Counted from the first letter of the stretch, positions 47,807-57,360 are shown. The stretch: DNA of 64,000 bases from Geobacter sp. AOG2 (GCF_019972295.1 NZ_BLJA01000001.1:3317574-3381573); one strand, 5' to 3'. Translations and numbers: made by a program. The notes: generated by a model not told the origin, from the sequence alone.

Positions 47807-47843
47807 ACAGGCTGTTGATTTTGAGTCAATCGCTCTGTAAGTT

Positions 47844-47907
47844 GGGGAAATAGTGCAATTTATCTGCCTCGGTCAAGGTCACAGTTGTATTGTGTTCCCG
47901 GATTATC
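47844..47907. repeat. Diverged repeat unit 1
   Basis: Shares GTATTGTGTTCCCGGATTATC-type sequence and its flanks with 48222-48283. On the minus strand it encodes a peptide of the form IIREHNTTVTLTEADKL, joined in frame to the duplicated kinase start codons and closed by TGA at 47838-47836. Confidence 0.65.
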
Positions 47908-47910
47908 CCC

Positions 47911-48171
47911 AACGTTGCGGCCGTCGCTGCCAGGGCATGTGTGCCCGGAAACCGCTGTTTTTGTGCCGACACAACCATTGCTGGTCCTATCCGTTCGACC
48001 GGCCGGGATGGCCGTTGGTCCTGATCATGGGGGATTTTAGTTCATATGTTGTTGGTAATGCAATAAAAATCAGAAGGTTAGCTTTTAGAGGGAGGGAGTG
48101 GGAGGGGTTTTGCCTGTTTTTAATGAGTTATATAGCGGCGGGAACAGCGCTAACAGGGGCAAGAGGGGAAA
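47911..48171. repeat. Direct repeat B: copy of the kinase 5' region
   Basis: Second copy of 46928-47188. It preserves the kinase ATG (47978) and promoter (48034-48063), but after 22-23 codons the frame runs into the diverged unit 47844-47907, giving a 50-residue chimera. Its promoter points toward the small gene at 47375. Confidence 0.9.
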
Positions 48172-48221
48172 AGGATTTAAAACAGAGACATCCACATCTG
48201 AGCATAATGGGGATGTAATCT

Positions 48222-48283
48222 GGGGATAGGGCAGTTTGTCTGACTCGACCAAGACTATAGTTGCATTGTGTTCCGGGATTATC
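48222..48283. repeat. Diverged repeat unit 2
   Basis: Partner of 47844-47907. On the minus strand it encodes IIPEHNATIVLVESDKLPY, similar to the peptide of unit 1, with both silent and replacement changes. Confidence 0.6.
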
Positions 48284-48312
48284 AAGTTTGTACAGGGCCA
48301 CCGGCTTGTCGG

Positions 48313-48348
48313 AAAAAGCAAAGTGCATATTTTGCACATTGCTTTTTT
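48313..48348. terminator. Bidirectional terminator
   Basis: Stem AAAAAGCAA-A-GTGCA with TGCAC-A-TTGCTTTTTT around a five-base loop; T-tracts on both strands. Confidence 0.8.
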
Positions 48349-48379
48349 CATCCAACTCACCTTCTGCGAAAACATTCTT

Positions 48380-48400
48380 CCCTCCCCCAGCGGGGGAGGG
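48380..48400. repeat. Short GC hairpin
   Basis: CCCTCCCCC-AGC-GGGGGAGGG, followed by a further CTAGGGAGGGGG. Similar to the inner hairpin of the repeat near 24630. Confidence 0.6.
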
Positions 48401-48466
48401 CTAGGGAGGGGGTGGCTGTCGGGTTACGTGGTGGGTCGTGTCAAGGGGCTGCCCTTATAGCTACTT

Positions 48467-49378
48467 CTACTCTTCCGTAAAATAATCCGTATCCACCCGT
48501 TTCAGCTCATAGGACGCCAGGGGAGACACACCCACGTTATGGTCGATCATCAGATTGGCGAGGAGGTTGCCATCTATCAGCACGATCTTGTTGTCGATGC
48601 GCGATACATAGTCCTGCGCCTCGCTGGTAAAGGCAGAGGTCGTGATGAAGACCCCTTTCTTTGCCCGTTGGCCTTGCAATGCCCCGGCAAATTTCTGGAT
48701 TTCCGGGCGGCCCACCGGGTTTTCCCAGCGCTTGGCCTGGATATAAATAGTATCCAAGCCCAGGCGATCTTCTTTTATGATCCCGTCTATACCGCCGTCC
48801 CCGCTCTTACCCACCGCCGTACCGGCATCTTTCCGTGTACCGCCGTAGCCCATGGTTACCAGCACATCAATGACCAATCTCTCGAAGAATGCAGGGGAGC
48901 AAGACTTGATCGTCTGCAAGAGTTCCGCAGCAACACCCTGGCGCATGCCCTGATAGGCGGTTTCAAGCATCTCCTCCGGCGTTGATTCGGTGCATGTCCC
49001 GGTTTGATTGTTCGTTGCGCTTTGTTTTTCAGGGGAAGAGGTTCTAAACTCAGAGAATCCGGGGAATTGGTCCAGATAACGGATATTGATAATACTTGGC
49101 GCTTGGCGCAGCACATCCTGGCCGCGTTCCGTGATTCGAAAGGAGCCGCGCTTCGTGCTTTCCAACAACCCTGACTTTTTCAGATAAAAGCTCGCCCACC
49201 CCACCCGGTTATCGAACATGGCCTGCCTGCCGCTCGGCAACAGCTCTGCTCTTTCCGTATCGCTTAACGCAAACTGCTCTGCAAGGGCTTCGATTGATTC
49301 GCGCAGGGAGTGTTCGCGGGTATCGGCGGTAAAGGTGAGGAGCGGGAGCATGATTGTTTGAAAGTCGGGGATTGGCAT
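48467..49378 (-). CDS. Mrr-family restriction endonuclease
   Basis: 303 aa. The N-terminal 100 residues are a winged-helix Mrr_N domain. The C-terminal Mrr catalytic domain (about 165-290) has the PD-(D/E)xK motif in GDGGIDGII and IYIQAKRW. Mrr-type enzymes are mostly type IV nucleases that cut modified DNA. It lies next to, but is more GC-rich than, the restriction-modification genes beyond 49.5 kb, so the two may have arrived separately. Confidence 0.9.
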   Translation of the reverse strand: MPIPDFQTIMLPLLTFTADTREHSLRESIEALAEQFALSDTERAELLPSGRQAMFDNRVGWASFYLKKSGLLESTKRGSFRITERGQDVLRQAPSIINIRYLDQFPGFSEFRTSSPEKQSATNNQTGTCTESTPEEMLETAYQGMRQGVAAELLQTIKSCSPAFFERLVIDVLVTMGYGGTRKDAGTAVGKSGDGGIDGIIKEDRLGLDTIYIQAKRWENPVGRPEIQKFAGALQGQRAKKGVFITTSAFTSEAQDYVSRIDNKIVLIDGNLLANLMIDHNVGVSPLASYELKRVDTDYFTEE

Positions 49379-49503
49379 TGTGGGTCTCCGAGAAAAAATT
49401 AAAACTACATTTTAAGAAACCTGACATGCTCTGCCTCTCATCCAAAAACGACCTAGTCCTTTTTGATCACCAGAATATTCAATCCAAAGAACTGCTTCAA
49501 GAA

Positions 49504-50922
49504 TTATGCTAGAGCATTTTGTATGATATGGTTTATTTTATCTTTTCTCTCTTTAATTTTATTATAAAATTCTCTTTGTTTATATGTTTCGGCTTTAATT
49601 TCATTTACTACATTAGCTTGGTCAGTAAGAGATATTTCAGGAATAGGTAATTCTCTTACTTGGCTTGGAAAAATGTTTGTATTATTACCTAAACCTTTTT
49701 TGTGAGTATATATAAGATATTGAAAATAATCTGTCATAAAGTAGTAGTAGGCAAAAGTTTGATTGTAATTAATTAGTCTAATTCTCATTGTAAAGTCAGC
49801 ATAAATGGCATCATATCCATCGCTATCAATAATAGCTACTTTACCGATTGTCCCTTCACCGCTTCTTGCCATTATTATATCATTCAATGCAATCGTTTTG
49901 TTTTGGTTTGAGTAAAAGTAGGATCGCGAAATCGTCTTTGCCCCTTCTTTCTCAAAACACCATCTTTTTATATCTGCCATAGAGACATAATATTGATCCC
50001 CGTTTTCATCATAATCAGTGGGAGATATGCTTTTACCAAGTGTAATATCTTCTGCTAAATAATCTTTTATGCGTCTAGAAGTTTGAGAGTTTAATGTATT
50101 TAAGACATACTCCCCAGCTTTATTGTGGAATTTAAAGCTGAAGCGGTTATCAATATTTTGAGAGAATGCACTGAGAGTGCGAGTCATTAACTTAGTGTTT
50201 TTTAGTTCATCAAAAACTGTCTTATCCCAACCAAACCTCTTCGTGAATATTTCATTGATTATTTCTGAATCTGGTTTTATTTGAGATTTTAGTTCTTTTA
50301 TTTCAAGATCTAAGGGGCTTATTTTGTTAACAATTTTTAGCTGTTCTTTGACGTCTTGTGGAATAAGAATTGGTAACTCTCTTATGTAGTTTTTCGATAA
50401 GTTTTTTTGTGTTTTACCTGTTTCAACACTTCTAAAGTATTTTTGCATTATTTCAGAATTCAAGTAATACACAAGAAGTGTAGGGTTAATTTTCGTCTCA
50501 TCAACATTTAGCTTCGCCAAGTAATGGGATAGAGTCAACTGAATATTATCTTGATAATTGCCGTAAATAAAAGATGCACCACAATTAGCTGAAATTGCAA
50601 TTACAATATCACCTTTTAAAAGCTTGTACTTATTAAGCTCTTCTCCCTTGTCGTCATTGATGTAAATTGGATTTGATAAATACAATTCCCCGTCTTTTAT
50701 ATTCCTTACGACAATATGGATGTAGTCAGTATTTCCATCCAAATAATAATCTTCTTTAGTAATAGGATGCCCTGTCTCAAGAAGTGTAATAAACTTTTTT
50801 AAACGCGGCGCATTACGAGTAATATTTAATTCTTTAGTTATTTCAAAATAATCGACATCCATCCTCAAAAAAGGATCAACAGACAATGTGTTAAAATTAT
50901 AAAAATTTGTATTTAATCCCAT
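49504..50922 (-). CDS. Type I-like specificity subunit (HsdS)
   Basis: 472 aa with two target-recognition-type halves (about 20-190 and 250-440), each ending in a helical spacer (NLSKNYIRELPILIP... and FPSQVRELPIPEISL). It selects the DNA sequence read by the partner methylase. The coding sequence is very AT-rich. It overlaps the methylase gene by ten bases. The two different halves imply a bipartite target. Confidence 0.88.
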   Translation of the reverse strand: MGLNTNFYNFNTLSVDPFLRMDVDYFEITKELNITRNAPRLKKFITLLETGHPITKEDYYLDGNTDYIHIVVRNIKDGELYLSNPIYINDDKGEELNKYKLLKGDIVIAISANCGASFIYGNYQDNIQLTLSHYLAKLNVDETKINPTLLVYYLNSEIMQKYFRSVETGKTQKNLSKNYIRELPILIPQDVKEQLKIVNKISPLDLEIKELKSQIKPDSEIINEIFTKRFGWDKTVFDELKNTKLMTRTLSAFSQNIDNRFSFKFHNKAGEYVLNTLNSQTSRRIKDYLAEDITLGKSISPTDYDENGDQYYVSMADIKRWCFEKEGAKTISRSYFYSNQNKTIALNDIIMARSGEGTIGKVAIIDSDGYDAIYADFTMRIRLINYNQTFAYYYFMTDYFQYLIYTHKKGLGNNTNIFPSQVRELPIPEISLTDQANVVNEIKAETYKQREFYNKIKERKDKINHIIQNALA

Positions 50923-53645
50923 TTTACGTCCTGCCTCAAGCTATCAAGTATTTTTATCTTTTCTTTTTTACGAAGCAAAACATCCTCACATTTCCAAATA
51001 GAAAATATTCCGGTTGTAAATAATTCAATTAGCGATTTATCAGTTCTTTCATAATACTTCGCTTTAAGATAATCATCTTTATAGTATTTATCTAAAGCTA
51101 TTTTTGCTTTTTTTAAATTTTCTACATGTACGGCATATTCCGCCTTAATTTTTAAAAGTTTATTATTTTCTTTTTCAATGTCTTTGTCGATTCTATCAGT
51201 ATTTATCCCATTTGAATTCTGGTTCATTACTTTTTTAACTTTAGCTGCTACGGCCTTTTCAGTTTCATTAATACTGTTTATCAGCTCTGCAACCATATCA
51301 TCAAAATACTTTAAAATCGGTGCAGAAGGCAGAATTAATGGGGCAGTTTCAATATCAAACAAATCATTTGGCATAGGCTTAGGCCCTCTTTTGGTTCTTT
51401 TGTAACCAACATTCTCAGCCTCTGCCATAAAAATATTGTAGTCCATTTCTTTGCTTACTTCACCAAACACCCACCATGAATTACAATAACCAAATAAATC
51501 AATGGTATCTTTATCAATGCTGCTGACATCCTCAATTTCTGATTTGTATTTTTCTAAAAGTTCTCTTACTGGAAGTGTTACATCTCGAGGTTCTAAATAA
51601 TCTTTCAAAAAATAGTGGATATTTTTTAGTGTTGTTTTATCATCATCTGTTTTTATGGATGGATATTTTTCTCTTTTTGCGCCATTAATGTATACAGATT
51701 GATAGTTTGCTATTTTTGTTTTCAGTTTGCCCCATTCACCCAGGTATTTGTTCCAAGCCAAATTCCATTTAACAACATCTGTAGCCGGCTTCTTTTGCGC
51801 GAATAATAGGCTTGTCTTAGTTGAAGTGAACGGTTCAAAAGTTACCTGTGGCAAGCTTACCACTGCCTTAACAGTGAAGTATTTAAAAATGAAAAGGCGA
51901 ATATATTTGTTTTCAGTAGTATCAAAAACACTTTCTGGTAAAACAATCCCCAACCGCCCGTTTTCCTTTAGAAGCTGGTAATACCTTTCAATAAAAAGGT
52001 TTTCAGAATTCTTCTTTTTATGAAAAATGAAAGTCCTCTCTGTTTTTTGTTTGGTTACGGAGTCTAAATCAACACTGAAAGGTGGATTGCTTATTACAAC
52101 ATCAAATTGGCCATTTATGAGTTTGTTCCCATAAACTTCTTCTGGTTCTTGCAGTATTAAAACATTTGTACCACCTGAATTTTTTGCGTAGAAAGTGAAG
52201 GGGAGTAAGCCATCTTGAACAAATAAATTTGCTGAACCATCTCCATGTAAAATCATATTGACTTTCGCTGCTGTGCCTAAATCGAAATTACTATCTGCTC
52301 CATACAAAAAAGTTCTTGCCCAGTTATTTTCGTGAACTTCTGGAAAGTAGACTTGAAACCATCTTTGCACTTCGTTACTCGATGCCACTTCGTCGTTGCG
52401 TTTGTGCTTTAATTCCTTTGTAATTGTTTTCATAGCTTCAATTAAGAACGTGCCGCTTCCGCAAGATGGGTCGATAATATGTGGCAAATCTTGCTTCTCA
52501 TTCAAACGATAAAGAGCAAGGTTATCTAGCTGTAAACCAAAAAGAATAAAACGAACAACATTTATTGGGGTAAAGAATTGCCCTTTTGTCTGCTTAAAGC
52601 CATCACGGGTAATGTTTTCAAAAAAATCACCTAAAATATCCGTTCCATCGACTGAGCTTCTTCCTTCAATCAAAGAAATATCCTCTATCTCCTGAACTGT
52701 ATATATTAGCTTTGATAGAGGAAACTTTTCTTCATTAATTACATAAGTTTTTGCAAGCTTTGCAGGGTCTATTATATTTAACTTTTTCTCTAATGCTCTT
52801 CGGTATAATTGATTTATTCTTTCAAAAACTTTTTCAGGGTTCTCAATTTCTGTATTTCCTTTCCCATCATCAAAACCTTTGACCTGAAACTCATATTCCT
52901 GCCCTTTTTTCTTTTCATCTTCATCTTGTATTTTTGCCAATATGATATTTACCAATGAATTGAAAATTTCTGTGTCTGTAGTGCCACCACCACCCCACAA
53001 AACATTGTGTAAGTTTCTGCTTAAACTTATTACTTCATCGCGTGTAAAATTTGTTCTTAAATCGTACTTTTTATCGCCTTTTATAAATAAAGGTTTTTTC
53101 GGTTTTCCGTATCCCGCTGAGAGTTCATTTGAAATTGAGGGTCTACCAGCAGCATCCCATTGCTCAAACTCTTTATGTTGCTTATAGTCAATAATTATTG
53201 CTTGGTCTAATAGTTCACCACCTTTAAAATCTGTAGTGTAGTATACAAGATATTTGCTATCGCCTTGCATTTTAGCTAATTTGAAAAGCTGACCTTCAAT
53301 AAATTCTTTATCGGCTTCCCACTTGTCAGGTGCTTTCACTTCAATGAAAAAGAAAACCTCCCCTTTTCTGTCTCTGACCAAAACGTCAATACGTGCTTTT
53401 TTTACAGAGGGTCTTCCTATTTCATATTCTACTTCAATGTCAATTAGTTCAGGGCTGTAATCCAATTCATTCACTAAATGATTTACAAGGTATGCTCTTA
53501 CAATTTCTTCATCACCTGCAATAACTTTAATACCTCTTGGATTATTAATTTTATTATAGGTAATGAGTTTTTTATCAAGATCTATTTCAACAACTTTATC
53601 TTTTGACTTCTTTATTGATTTAAGTACTTTATCTTTCCAGGTCAT
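50913..53645 (-). CDS. Fused nuclease-N6-adenine methyltransferase (BcgI/type I-like)
   Basis: 910 aa. Residues about 60-150 are a type I R-like N-terminal nuclease domain (Asp in ARIDVLVRD, then FFIEVKAP, giving PD-ExK). Residues 330-720 are an N6_Mtase with motif I near 391 (DPSCGSGTF) and motif IV NPPF near 518. The end has coiled coils and no helicase motor, and no separate HsdR is encoded. With HsdS this resembles BcgI-like enzymes that cut and methylate in one chain. RBS AGGGGT precedes the ATG. Confidence 0.85.
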   Translation of the reverse strand: MTWKDKVLKSIKKSKDKVVEIDLDKKLITYNKINNPRGIKVIAGDEEIVRAYLVNHLVNELDYSPELIDIEVEYEIGRPSVKKARIDVLVRDRKGEVFFFIEVKAPDKWEADKEFIEGQLFKLAKMQGDSKYLVYYTTDFKGGELLDQAIIIDYKQHKEFEQWDAAGRPSISNELSAGYGKPKKPLFIKGDKKYDLRTNFTRDEVISLSRNLHNVLWGGGGTTDTEIFNSLVNIILAKIQDEDEKKKGQEYEFQVKGFDDGKGNTEIENPEKVFERINQLYRRALEKKLNIIDPAKLAKTYVINEEKFPLSKLIYTVQEIEDISLIEGRSSVDGTDILGDFFENITRDGFKQTKGQFFTPINVVRFILFGLQLDNLALYRLNEKQDLPHIIDPSCGSGTFLIEAMKTITKELKHKRNDEVASSNEVQRWFQVYFPEVHENNWARTFLYGADSNFDLGTAAKVNMILHGDGSANLFVQDGLLPFTFYAKNSGGTNVLILQEPEEVYGNKLINGQFDVVISNPPFSVDLDSVTKQKTERTFIFHKKKNSENLFIERYYQLLKENGRLGIVLPESVFDTTENKYIRLFIFKYFTVKAVVSLPQVTFEPFTSTKTSLLFAQKKPATDVVKWNLAWNKYLGEWGKLKTKIANYQSVYINGAKREKYPSIKTDDDKTTLKNIHYFLKDYLEPRDVTLPVRELLEKYKSEIEDVSSIDKDTIDLFGYCNSWWVFGEVSKEMDYNIFMAEAENVGYKRTKRGPKPMPNDLFDIETAPLILPSAPILKYFDDMVAELINSINETEKAVAAKVKKVMNQNSNGINTDRIDKDIEKENNKLLKIKAEYAVHVENLKKAKIALDKYYKDDYLKAKYYERTDKSLIELFTTGIFSIWKCEDVLLRKKEKIKILDSLRQDVKWD

Positions 53646-53660
53646 TTGTTACCCCTAAAA

Positions 53661-53688
53661 AATATATTTGTTTGATTGTCTTATGTAA
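53661..53688 (-). promoter_or_regulatory. Likely promoter of the methylase gene
   Basis: Minus strand: TTACAT (53688-53683), 16 bases, TATATT (53666-53661), about 16 bp ahead of the ATG, so the leader would be very short. Confidence 0.5.
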
Positions 53689-53952
53689 TGTCCTGAACTT
53701 TCCCGGTGGTTGCTGATTATTCTATTGCAATGAGCCTAATCTCTTGGATATAGTTCCAAAAACCGCCCAACCGTCATCCTCCCCGGTTCAGCGGCCCCTA
53801 TAACTCTCCCGATTCTCCCATCCCAACCATCCCCACTCCATAGCATAAAAAACAACCCACCTTACTCCGTCACCCCCCAACCTGTCAACGGAACAGGTCA
53901 CGCAAGCGAAGCGCGAAAGATGGTAGAAACAGGGATACTCCGCCCCCAAAGC
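53689..53952. other. Gene-free stretch at the island edge
   Basis: About 260 bp with no open reading frame of note. It changes from AT-rich to C-rich near 53760 and includes TGTCAAC-GGAACAGGTCA-like pieces. I see no att site. Confidence 0.4.
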
Positions 53953-54654
53953 CTAGCGCCCTCCCGGCGCCTTTTTCCCCGCCTTCACCCGGTTATACGC
54001 CACCGGCACGAGCGCAAACAGCCCCAATAGCGCAAACGAACCCAACACCCGCGGCGAGGCGATGCCGGAGAGCGACGTAATGGTGGCCAGGCTAGCCCCG
54101 GCGTTGACATAGACGAAGCCGCCGGGGATGATGCCGATCATGGTCCCGAGCACGAAGGTGCGCAGCGGCAGCCGCGTCAAACCGGCCGCCAGGTTGATCA
54201 GGAAAAAGGGAAAGAGCGGCACCAGCCGCAGAAAGAGCAGGTAGTTGAAACCGCGCGCCTCCAGCTCCCGGTTCAGGGATTCCAGCCGTGGGCCGAAGCG
54301 GCTCTGGATCGTGTCGCGCAGCAGATAGCGGGTTACCAGAAAGGCCAGGGTCGCGCCGATGGTGGCGGCGATATTGGCGTAGACCGTCCCCATGACCGAG
54401 CCGAAGATGGCCCCGGCGGCCAGGGAGAGGATGGCCGCGCCGGGGAGGGAGAGGGCGGTCTGGACGATGTAGACCGCCATGAAACCGGCGACCGTGGCGG
54501 CCCTGTGGGCGGCGTGGTACTCCAGCAGGCTCTGGCGGTTGGCCTTGAGGGCATCCAGGGTCAGGAAGCGCCCCAGGTCGAACCAGAGGAAGAGCCCCAC
54601 CGCCAGACAGCCCGCAAGGACGATCAGGATCTTTTGCCACGACATGTTCGTCAC
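53953..54654 (-). CDS. TVP38/TMEM64 family membrane protein
   Basis: 233 aa, about six membrane segments with the VTT signature in AGAIFGSVMGTVYANIAATIGATLAFLVTRYLLRD, seen here as short blocks GAIFGSVMG and FLVTRYLLRD. Starts at GTG 54654, which overlaps the thioesterase stop (GTGA). These DedA-like proteins are thought to move lipids. In related genomes they are often fused to, or next to, a pyridine nucleotide-disulfide oxidoreductase, as found here at 55253. Confidence 0.9.
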   Translation of the reverse strand: MTNMSWQKILIVLAGCLAVGLFLWFDLGRFLTLDALKANRQSLLEYHAAHRAATVAGFMAVYIVQTALSLPGAAILSLAAGAIFGSVMGTVYANIAATIGATLAFLVTRYLLRDTIQSRFGPRLESLNRELEARGFNYLLFLRLVPLFPFFLINLAAGLTRLPLRTFVLGTMIGIIPGGFVYVNAGASLATITSLSGIASPRVLGSFALLGLFALVPVAYNRVKAGKKAPGGR

Positions 54655-55079
54655 TGCCCTTTGGCCGCCTGCCCTTTGGCCGCCACCCGCGCGGAAAATT
54701 TCTCCATGTTGACGGTTACGCGCTCATGGGTGCCCGTGCCGATGACGTCCACCTCGTCGCGGGCTTCGATCTCCCACACCGTGCGCTTGCCGTCCACCTG
54801 GATGCAGCGGACGCGGGCCGTCACCTCCATGCCGGGGGGCGTGGCCGCCTGGTGGGTGATGTTGACCATGGTCCCCAGGGTCCGTTCCCCCTCGTCCAGA
54901 TAGGGGCGCAACGCCTCCATGCAGGCCCACTCCATGAAACCGACCATGAAGCCGGTGGCAAAGACCTCGGGCATCTCCCGGAACAGGTCCGACTCGGGGT
55001 AGAGGAAGGGCACGGTTTTCTCCCGCGGCACGCGAAAGCGGAAGGTGTGTTCCAATCCTGCTGCAAGTGTTGTTTTCAT
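54651..55079 (-). CDS. FlK-like thioesterase family protein
   Basis: 142 aa hot-dog fold. ATPPGMEVTARVRC and DVIGTGTHERVTV match the fluoroacetyl-CoA thioesterase-like family. The C-terminal AAKGQAAKGQ is a small tandem duplication encoded by repeated GCCAAAGGGCA. It overlaps the TVP38 gene by four bases. The physiological acyl-CoA is unknown. Confidence 0.85.
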   Translation of the reverse strand: MKTTLAAGLEHTFRFRVPREKTVPFLYPESDLFREMPEVFATGFMVGFMEWACMEALRPYLDEGERTLGTMVNITHQAATPPGMEVTARVRCIQVDGKRTVWEIEARDEVDVIGTGTHERVTVNMEKFSARVAAKGQAAKGQ

Positions 55080-55118
55080 GGCGTCTCCTCGTATATGGAA
55101 TAATCACGGAAACACGTT

Positions 55119-55241
55119 TGCCACGGAGCCACAGAGGCACGGAGATAAACATCGCACTTACGTTGGGTTCTGACTTTCCCTGTCATTCCCTGTTTAAAAA
55201 ACTCCGCGGTTTCCTCTGTGTCTCTGTGGCTCTGTGGCAAA
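55119..55241. repeat. CACAGAGACACGGAG inverted repeat, copy 3
   Basis: Left arm (55119-55145, GCCACGGAGCCACAGAGGCA...) pairs with right arm (55211-55241, CCTCTGTGTCTCTGTGGCTC...). It lies between the oxidoreductase end and the thioesterase start. Confidence 0.7.
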
Positions 55242-55252
55242 ATGCCGTTCAC

Positions 55253-56782
55253 TCAGCTGCCGCCCCGCTGCCAGCGCAGCCATCCGCCCAGTATCTTCTT
55301 GAGGCGCGGCGTCAGGCGGGTGCGGTTATGGGCGTCGGCCAGTTTTTTGATCGCCTCGGCCTGGGTCGGGTAGGGGTGGACGGTCCGGGCGATGGCCCCC
55401 AGGCCGAGGCCGTTCGTGATGGCCAGGGAGAATTCGTTGATCATCTCCCCGGCGTGGCGGGCCACGATGGTGGCCCCGATGATCTTGTCCGTGCCGGTGC
55501 GCAGGTGGACCCTGGCGAAGCCGTCGGTTTCGCCGTCCAGCACGGCCCGGTCCACCTCGGCCAGGGGCACGGTCAGGGTGGAGACCGGGATGCCCTTTTC
55601 CCAGGCGTCCCGCTCGTACAGCCCCACGTGGGCGATCTCCGGGTCGGTGTAGGTGCACCACGGGACGGTCAGGGCGGAGGCCTTCTGCCGCCCCATGAAC
55701 AGGGCGTTGGCGATGAGGATGCGGGCCAGGGCGTCGGCGGTGTGGGTGAACTTGAAGGGAAAACAGCAGTCGCCTGCGGCATAGATGCGGGGATTGGAGG
55801 TTTGCAGGGTGTCGTTGATCGCGATCCCCCCCGGTCCGCACGCGACCCCGGCCGCCTCCAGCCCCAGCCCTTCCACGTTGGGGGCGCGGCCGGCACCCAC
55901 CAGGATGGCGTCCGCCGCGACCTCGGTTTCCGCGCCGTCCCGTTCCAGCCGCAGTATCTTGTCGCTGCCCCGCTGTGCCGCGCTCAGGATCTTCACGCCG
56001 GTCAGCAGGTCGATCCCTTCGCGAACCAGGGCGTTGTGCAGGATTTCGGCGGCGTCCTGATCCTCGCGCCCCATGATCCGGGGGGCCGCTTCGATCAGCG
56101 TTACCCGGCTGCCGAAGCGGGAGAAGGTCTGGGCCAGTTCGCAGCCTATGGGACCGGCGCCGATCACCGCAAGGCGCGGCGGCAGTGCGGTCAGGGAGAA
56201 CACGGTCTCGTTGGTCAGATACCCGGCCTCGGCCAGGCCCGGTATCGGCGGTGCGCTCGCCCGTGCGCCGGTGCAGACGGCGGCCTTGGCGAAGAACAGT
56301 TCCCGGCCGTCCACCGCCACGGAATCGCGGCCGGTGAAGCGGGCCTCGCCCATGAAGACGTCGACCCCCAGTTCGTCGCGGAACCGCAGGGCCGAATCGT
56401 GGCGGCTCAGGGAACTGCGCACCTGCCGCATCCGCTCCATGGCCGCGTCGAAGTCCAAGCCGATCCCCTCGCCCCCCCGGACGCCGAACCTCTCCCCGTT
56501 GCGCGCGTCGAACAGCGCCCGGGCCGCGCGGATCAGCCCCTTGGACGGGACGCAGCCGTAGTTGAGGCAATCGCCCCCCATGAGGTGCCGCTCCACCAGG
56601 GCCACCCTGGCGCCCAGCCCGGCCGCCCCGGCGGCGCACACCAGACCGGCGGTCCCGCCCCCGATCACCACCAGGTTGTAGCGCCCGGCGGGTTGGGGGT
56701 TGGGCCAGCCGCCGGGATGGACGTTATCCCGCAACTCCCGGTTTTCCGGGGTGTCGGGCGCTATGACCGGCGTCCCGCTCAT
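55253..56782 (-). CDS. FAD-dependent pyridine nucleotide-disulfide oxidoreductase (MerA-like)
   Basis: 509 aa from the ATG at 56782, overlapping the msrB stop (ATGA). FAD site in [10 protein letters not shown], redox-active Cys pair in [16 protein letters not shown] site in [13 protein letters not shown], second FAD site in IYAAGDCC and the dimer-interface HPYPTQAE. The N-terminal metal-binding domain of true MerA is absent and the C-terminal Cys pair is lacking, so mercury reduction is not implied. Context suggests a thiol-redox role with the Msr enzymes and TVP38. Confidence 0.85.
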   Translation of the reverse strand: MSGTPVIAPDTPENRELRDNVHPGGWPNPQPAGRYNLVVIGGGTAGLVCAAGAAGLGARVALVERHLMGGDCLNYGCVPSKGLIRAARALFDARNGERFGVRGGEGIGLDFDAAMERMRQVRSSLSRHDSALRFRDELGVDVFMGEARFTGRDSVAVDGRELFFAKAAVCTGARASAPPIPGLAEAGYLTNETVFSLTALPPRLAVIGAGPIGCELAQTFSRFGSRVTLIEAAPRIMGREDQDAAEILHNALVREGIDLLTGVKILSAAQRGSDKILRLERDGAETEVAADAILVGAGRAPNVEGLGLEAAGVACGPGGIAINDTLQTSNPRIYAAGDCCFPFKFTHTADALARILIANALFMGRQKASALTVPWCTYTDPEIAHVGLYERDAWEKGIPVSTLTVPLAEVDRAVLDGETDGFARVHLRTGTDKIIGATIVARHAGEMINEFSLAITNGLGLGAIARTVHPYPTQAEAIKKLADAHNRTRLTPRLKKILGGWLRWQRGGS

Positions 56783-57330
56783 GGCGCTTTGACGAATTGC
56801 ATGGCCGCCGAGTTCATGCAGTAGCGCAGCCCGGTCGGTTGGGGGCCGTCGTCGAAGACATGGCCCAGGTGCGCCTCGCAGCGGCTGCACACCACCTCGG
56901 TGCGTTTCATGAACAGGCTGTTGTCCGGCCGCAGGGTGACGTTTTCCGGGGCGACCGGTTCCCAGAAGCTGGGCCAGCCGGTGCCGGATTCGAACTTGGC
57001 GTCCGAGCTGAAGAGATCGTTGCCGCAGCAGACGCAGCGGTAGATCCCCTTTTCGTGGTTGTTCCAGGTGGCACCGGTGTAGGCCCGCTCGGTGCCCTGT
57101 TCCCGGGTGACGTGGTATTGCTCCGGGGTGAGCAGCTTACGCCACTCGGCCTCGCTCTTGATGACCTTGTCGCTCATGATGTAGCCTTTCCTCTCCACGG
57201 AGTAGAGACGGACCTTGGAGGTTGCGGCGGCAACCGTTGCCGCGGCGTGCGGCTTGTCGCCTCCGGCGCTGCATGCCCCCGCCAGCAGGCAGAGCATGGC
57301 GGCGGCCCCGAAGATGTGCGTGCGTTTCAT
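56779..57330 (-). CDS. msrB: Exported peptide-methionine (R)-S-oxide reductase
   Basis: 183 aa with a signal region (residues 1-24; LLAGACS is a near-lipobox). Zinc ligands in CVCCG and [12 protein letters not shown], catalytic Cys in RYCMNSAAM. It repairs oxidised methionine outside the cytoplasm. It belongs to the msrA-msrB-oxidoreductase run and overlaps the oxidoreductase by four bases. Confidence 0.93.
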   Translation of the reverse strand: MKRTHIFGAAAMLCLLAGACSAGGDKPHAAATVAAATSKVRLYSVERKGYIMSDKVIKSEAEWRKLLTPEQYHVTREQGTERAYTGATWNNHEKGIYRCVCCGNDLFSSDAKFESGTGWPSFWEPVAPENVTLRPDNSLFMKRTEVVCSRCEAHLGHVFDDGPQPTGLRYCMNSAAMQFVKAP

Positions 57331-57360
57331 GGGATACCCCCGTGCGGTTGCGCTCGTGTC

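Larger units (their letters stand above)
49440..53700. other. AT-rich restriction-modification island
   Basis: Base composition drops sharply to AT-rich between about 49.44 and 53.70 kb, while both flanks are GC-rich. The segment carries only the specificity and methylase-nuclease genes. No integrase, tRNA target or att repeat is visible, so the boundaries are set by composition. Confidence 0.8.

Noticed and set aside
48085-48375. 96-codon minus-strand frame between the repeats and mrr
   Set aside because: It spans a terminator hairpin and a repeat fragment; only the IIPEHN part resembles another sequence, so I treat it as remnant rather than a gene.
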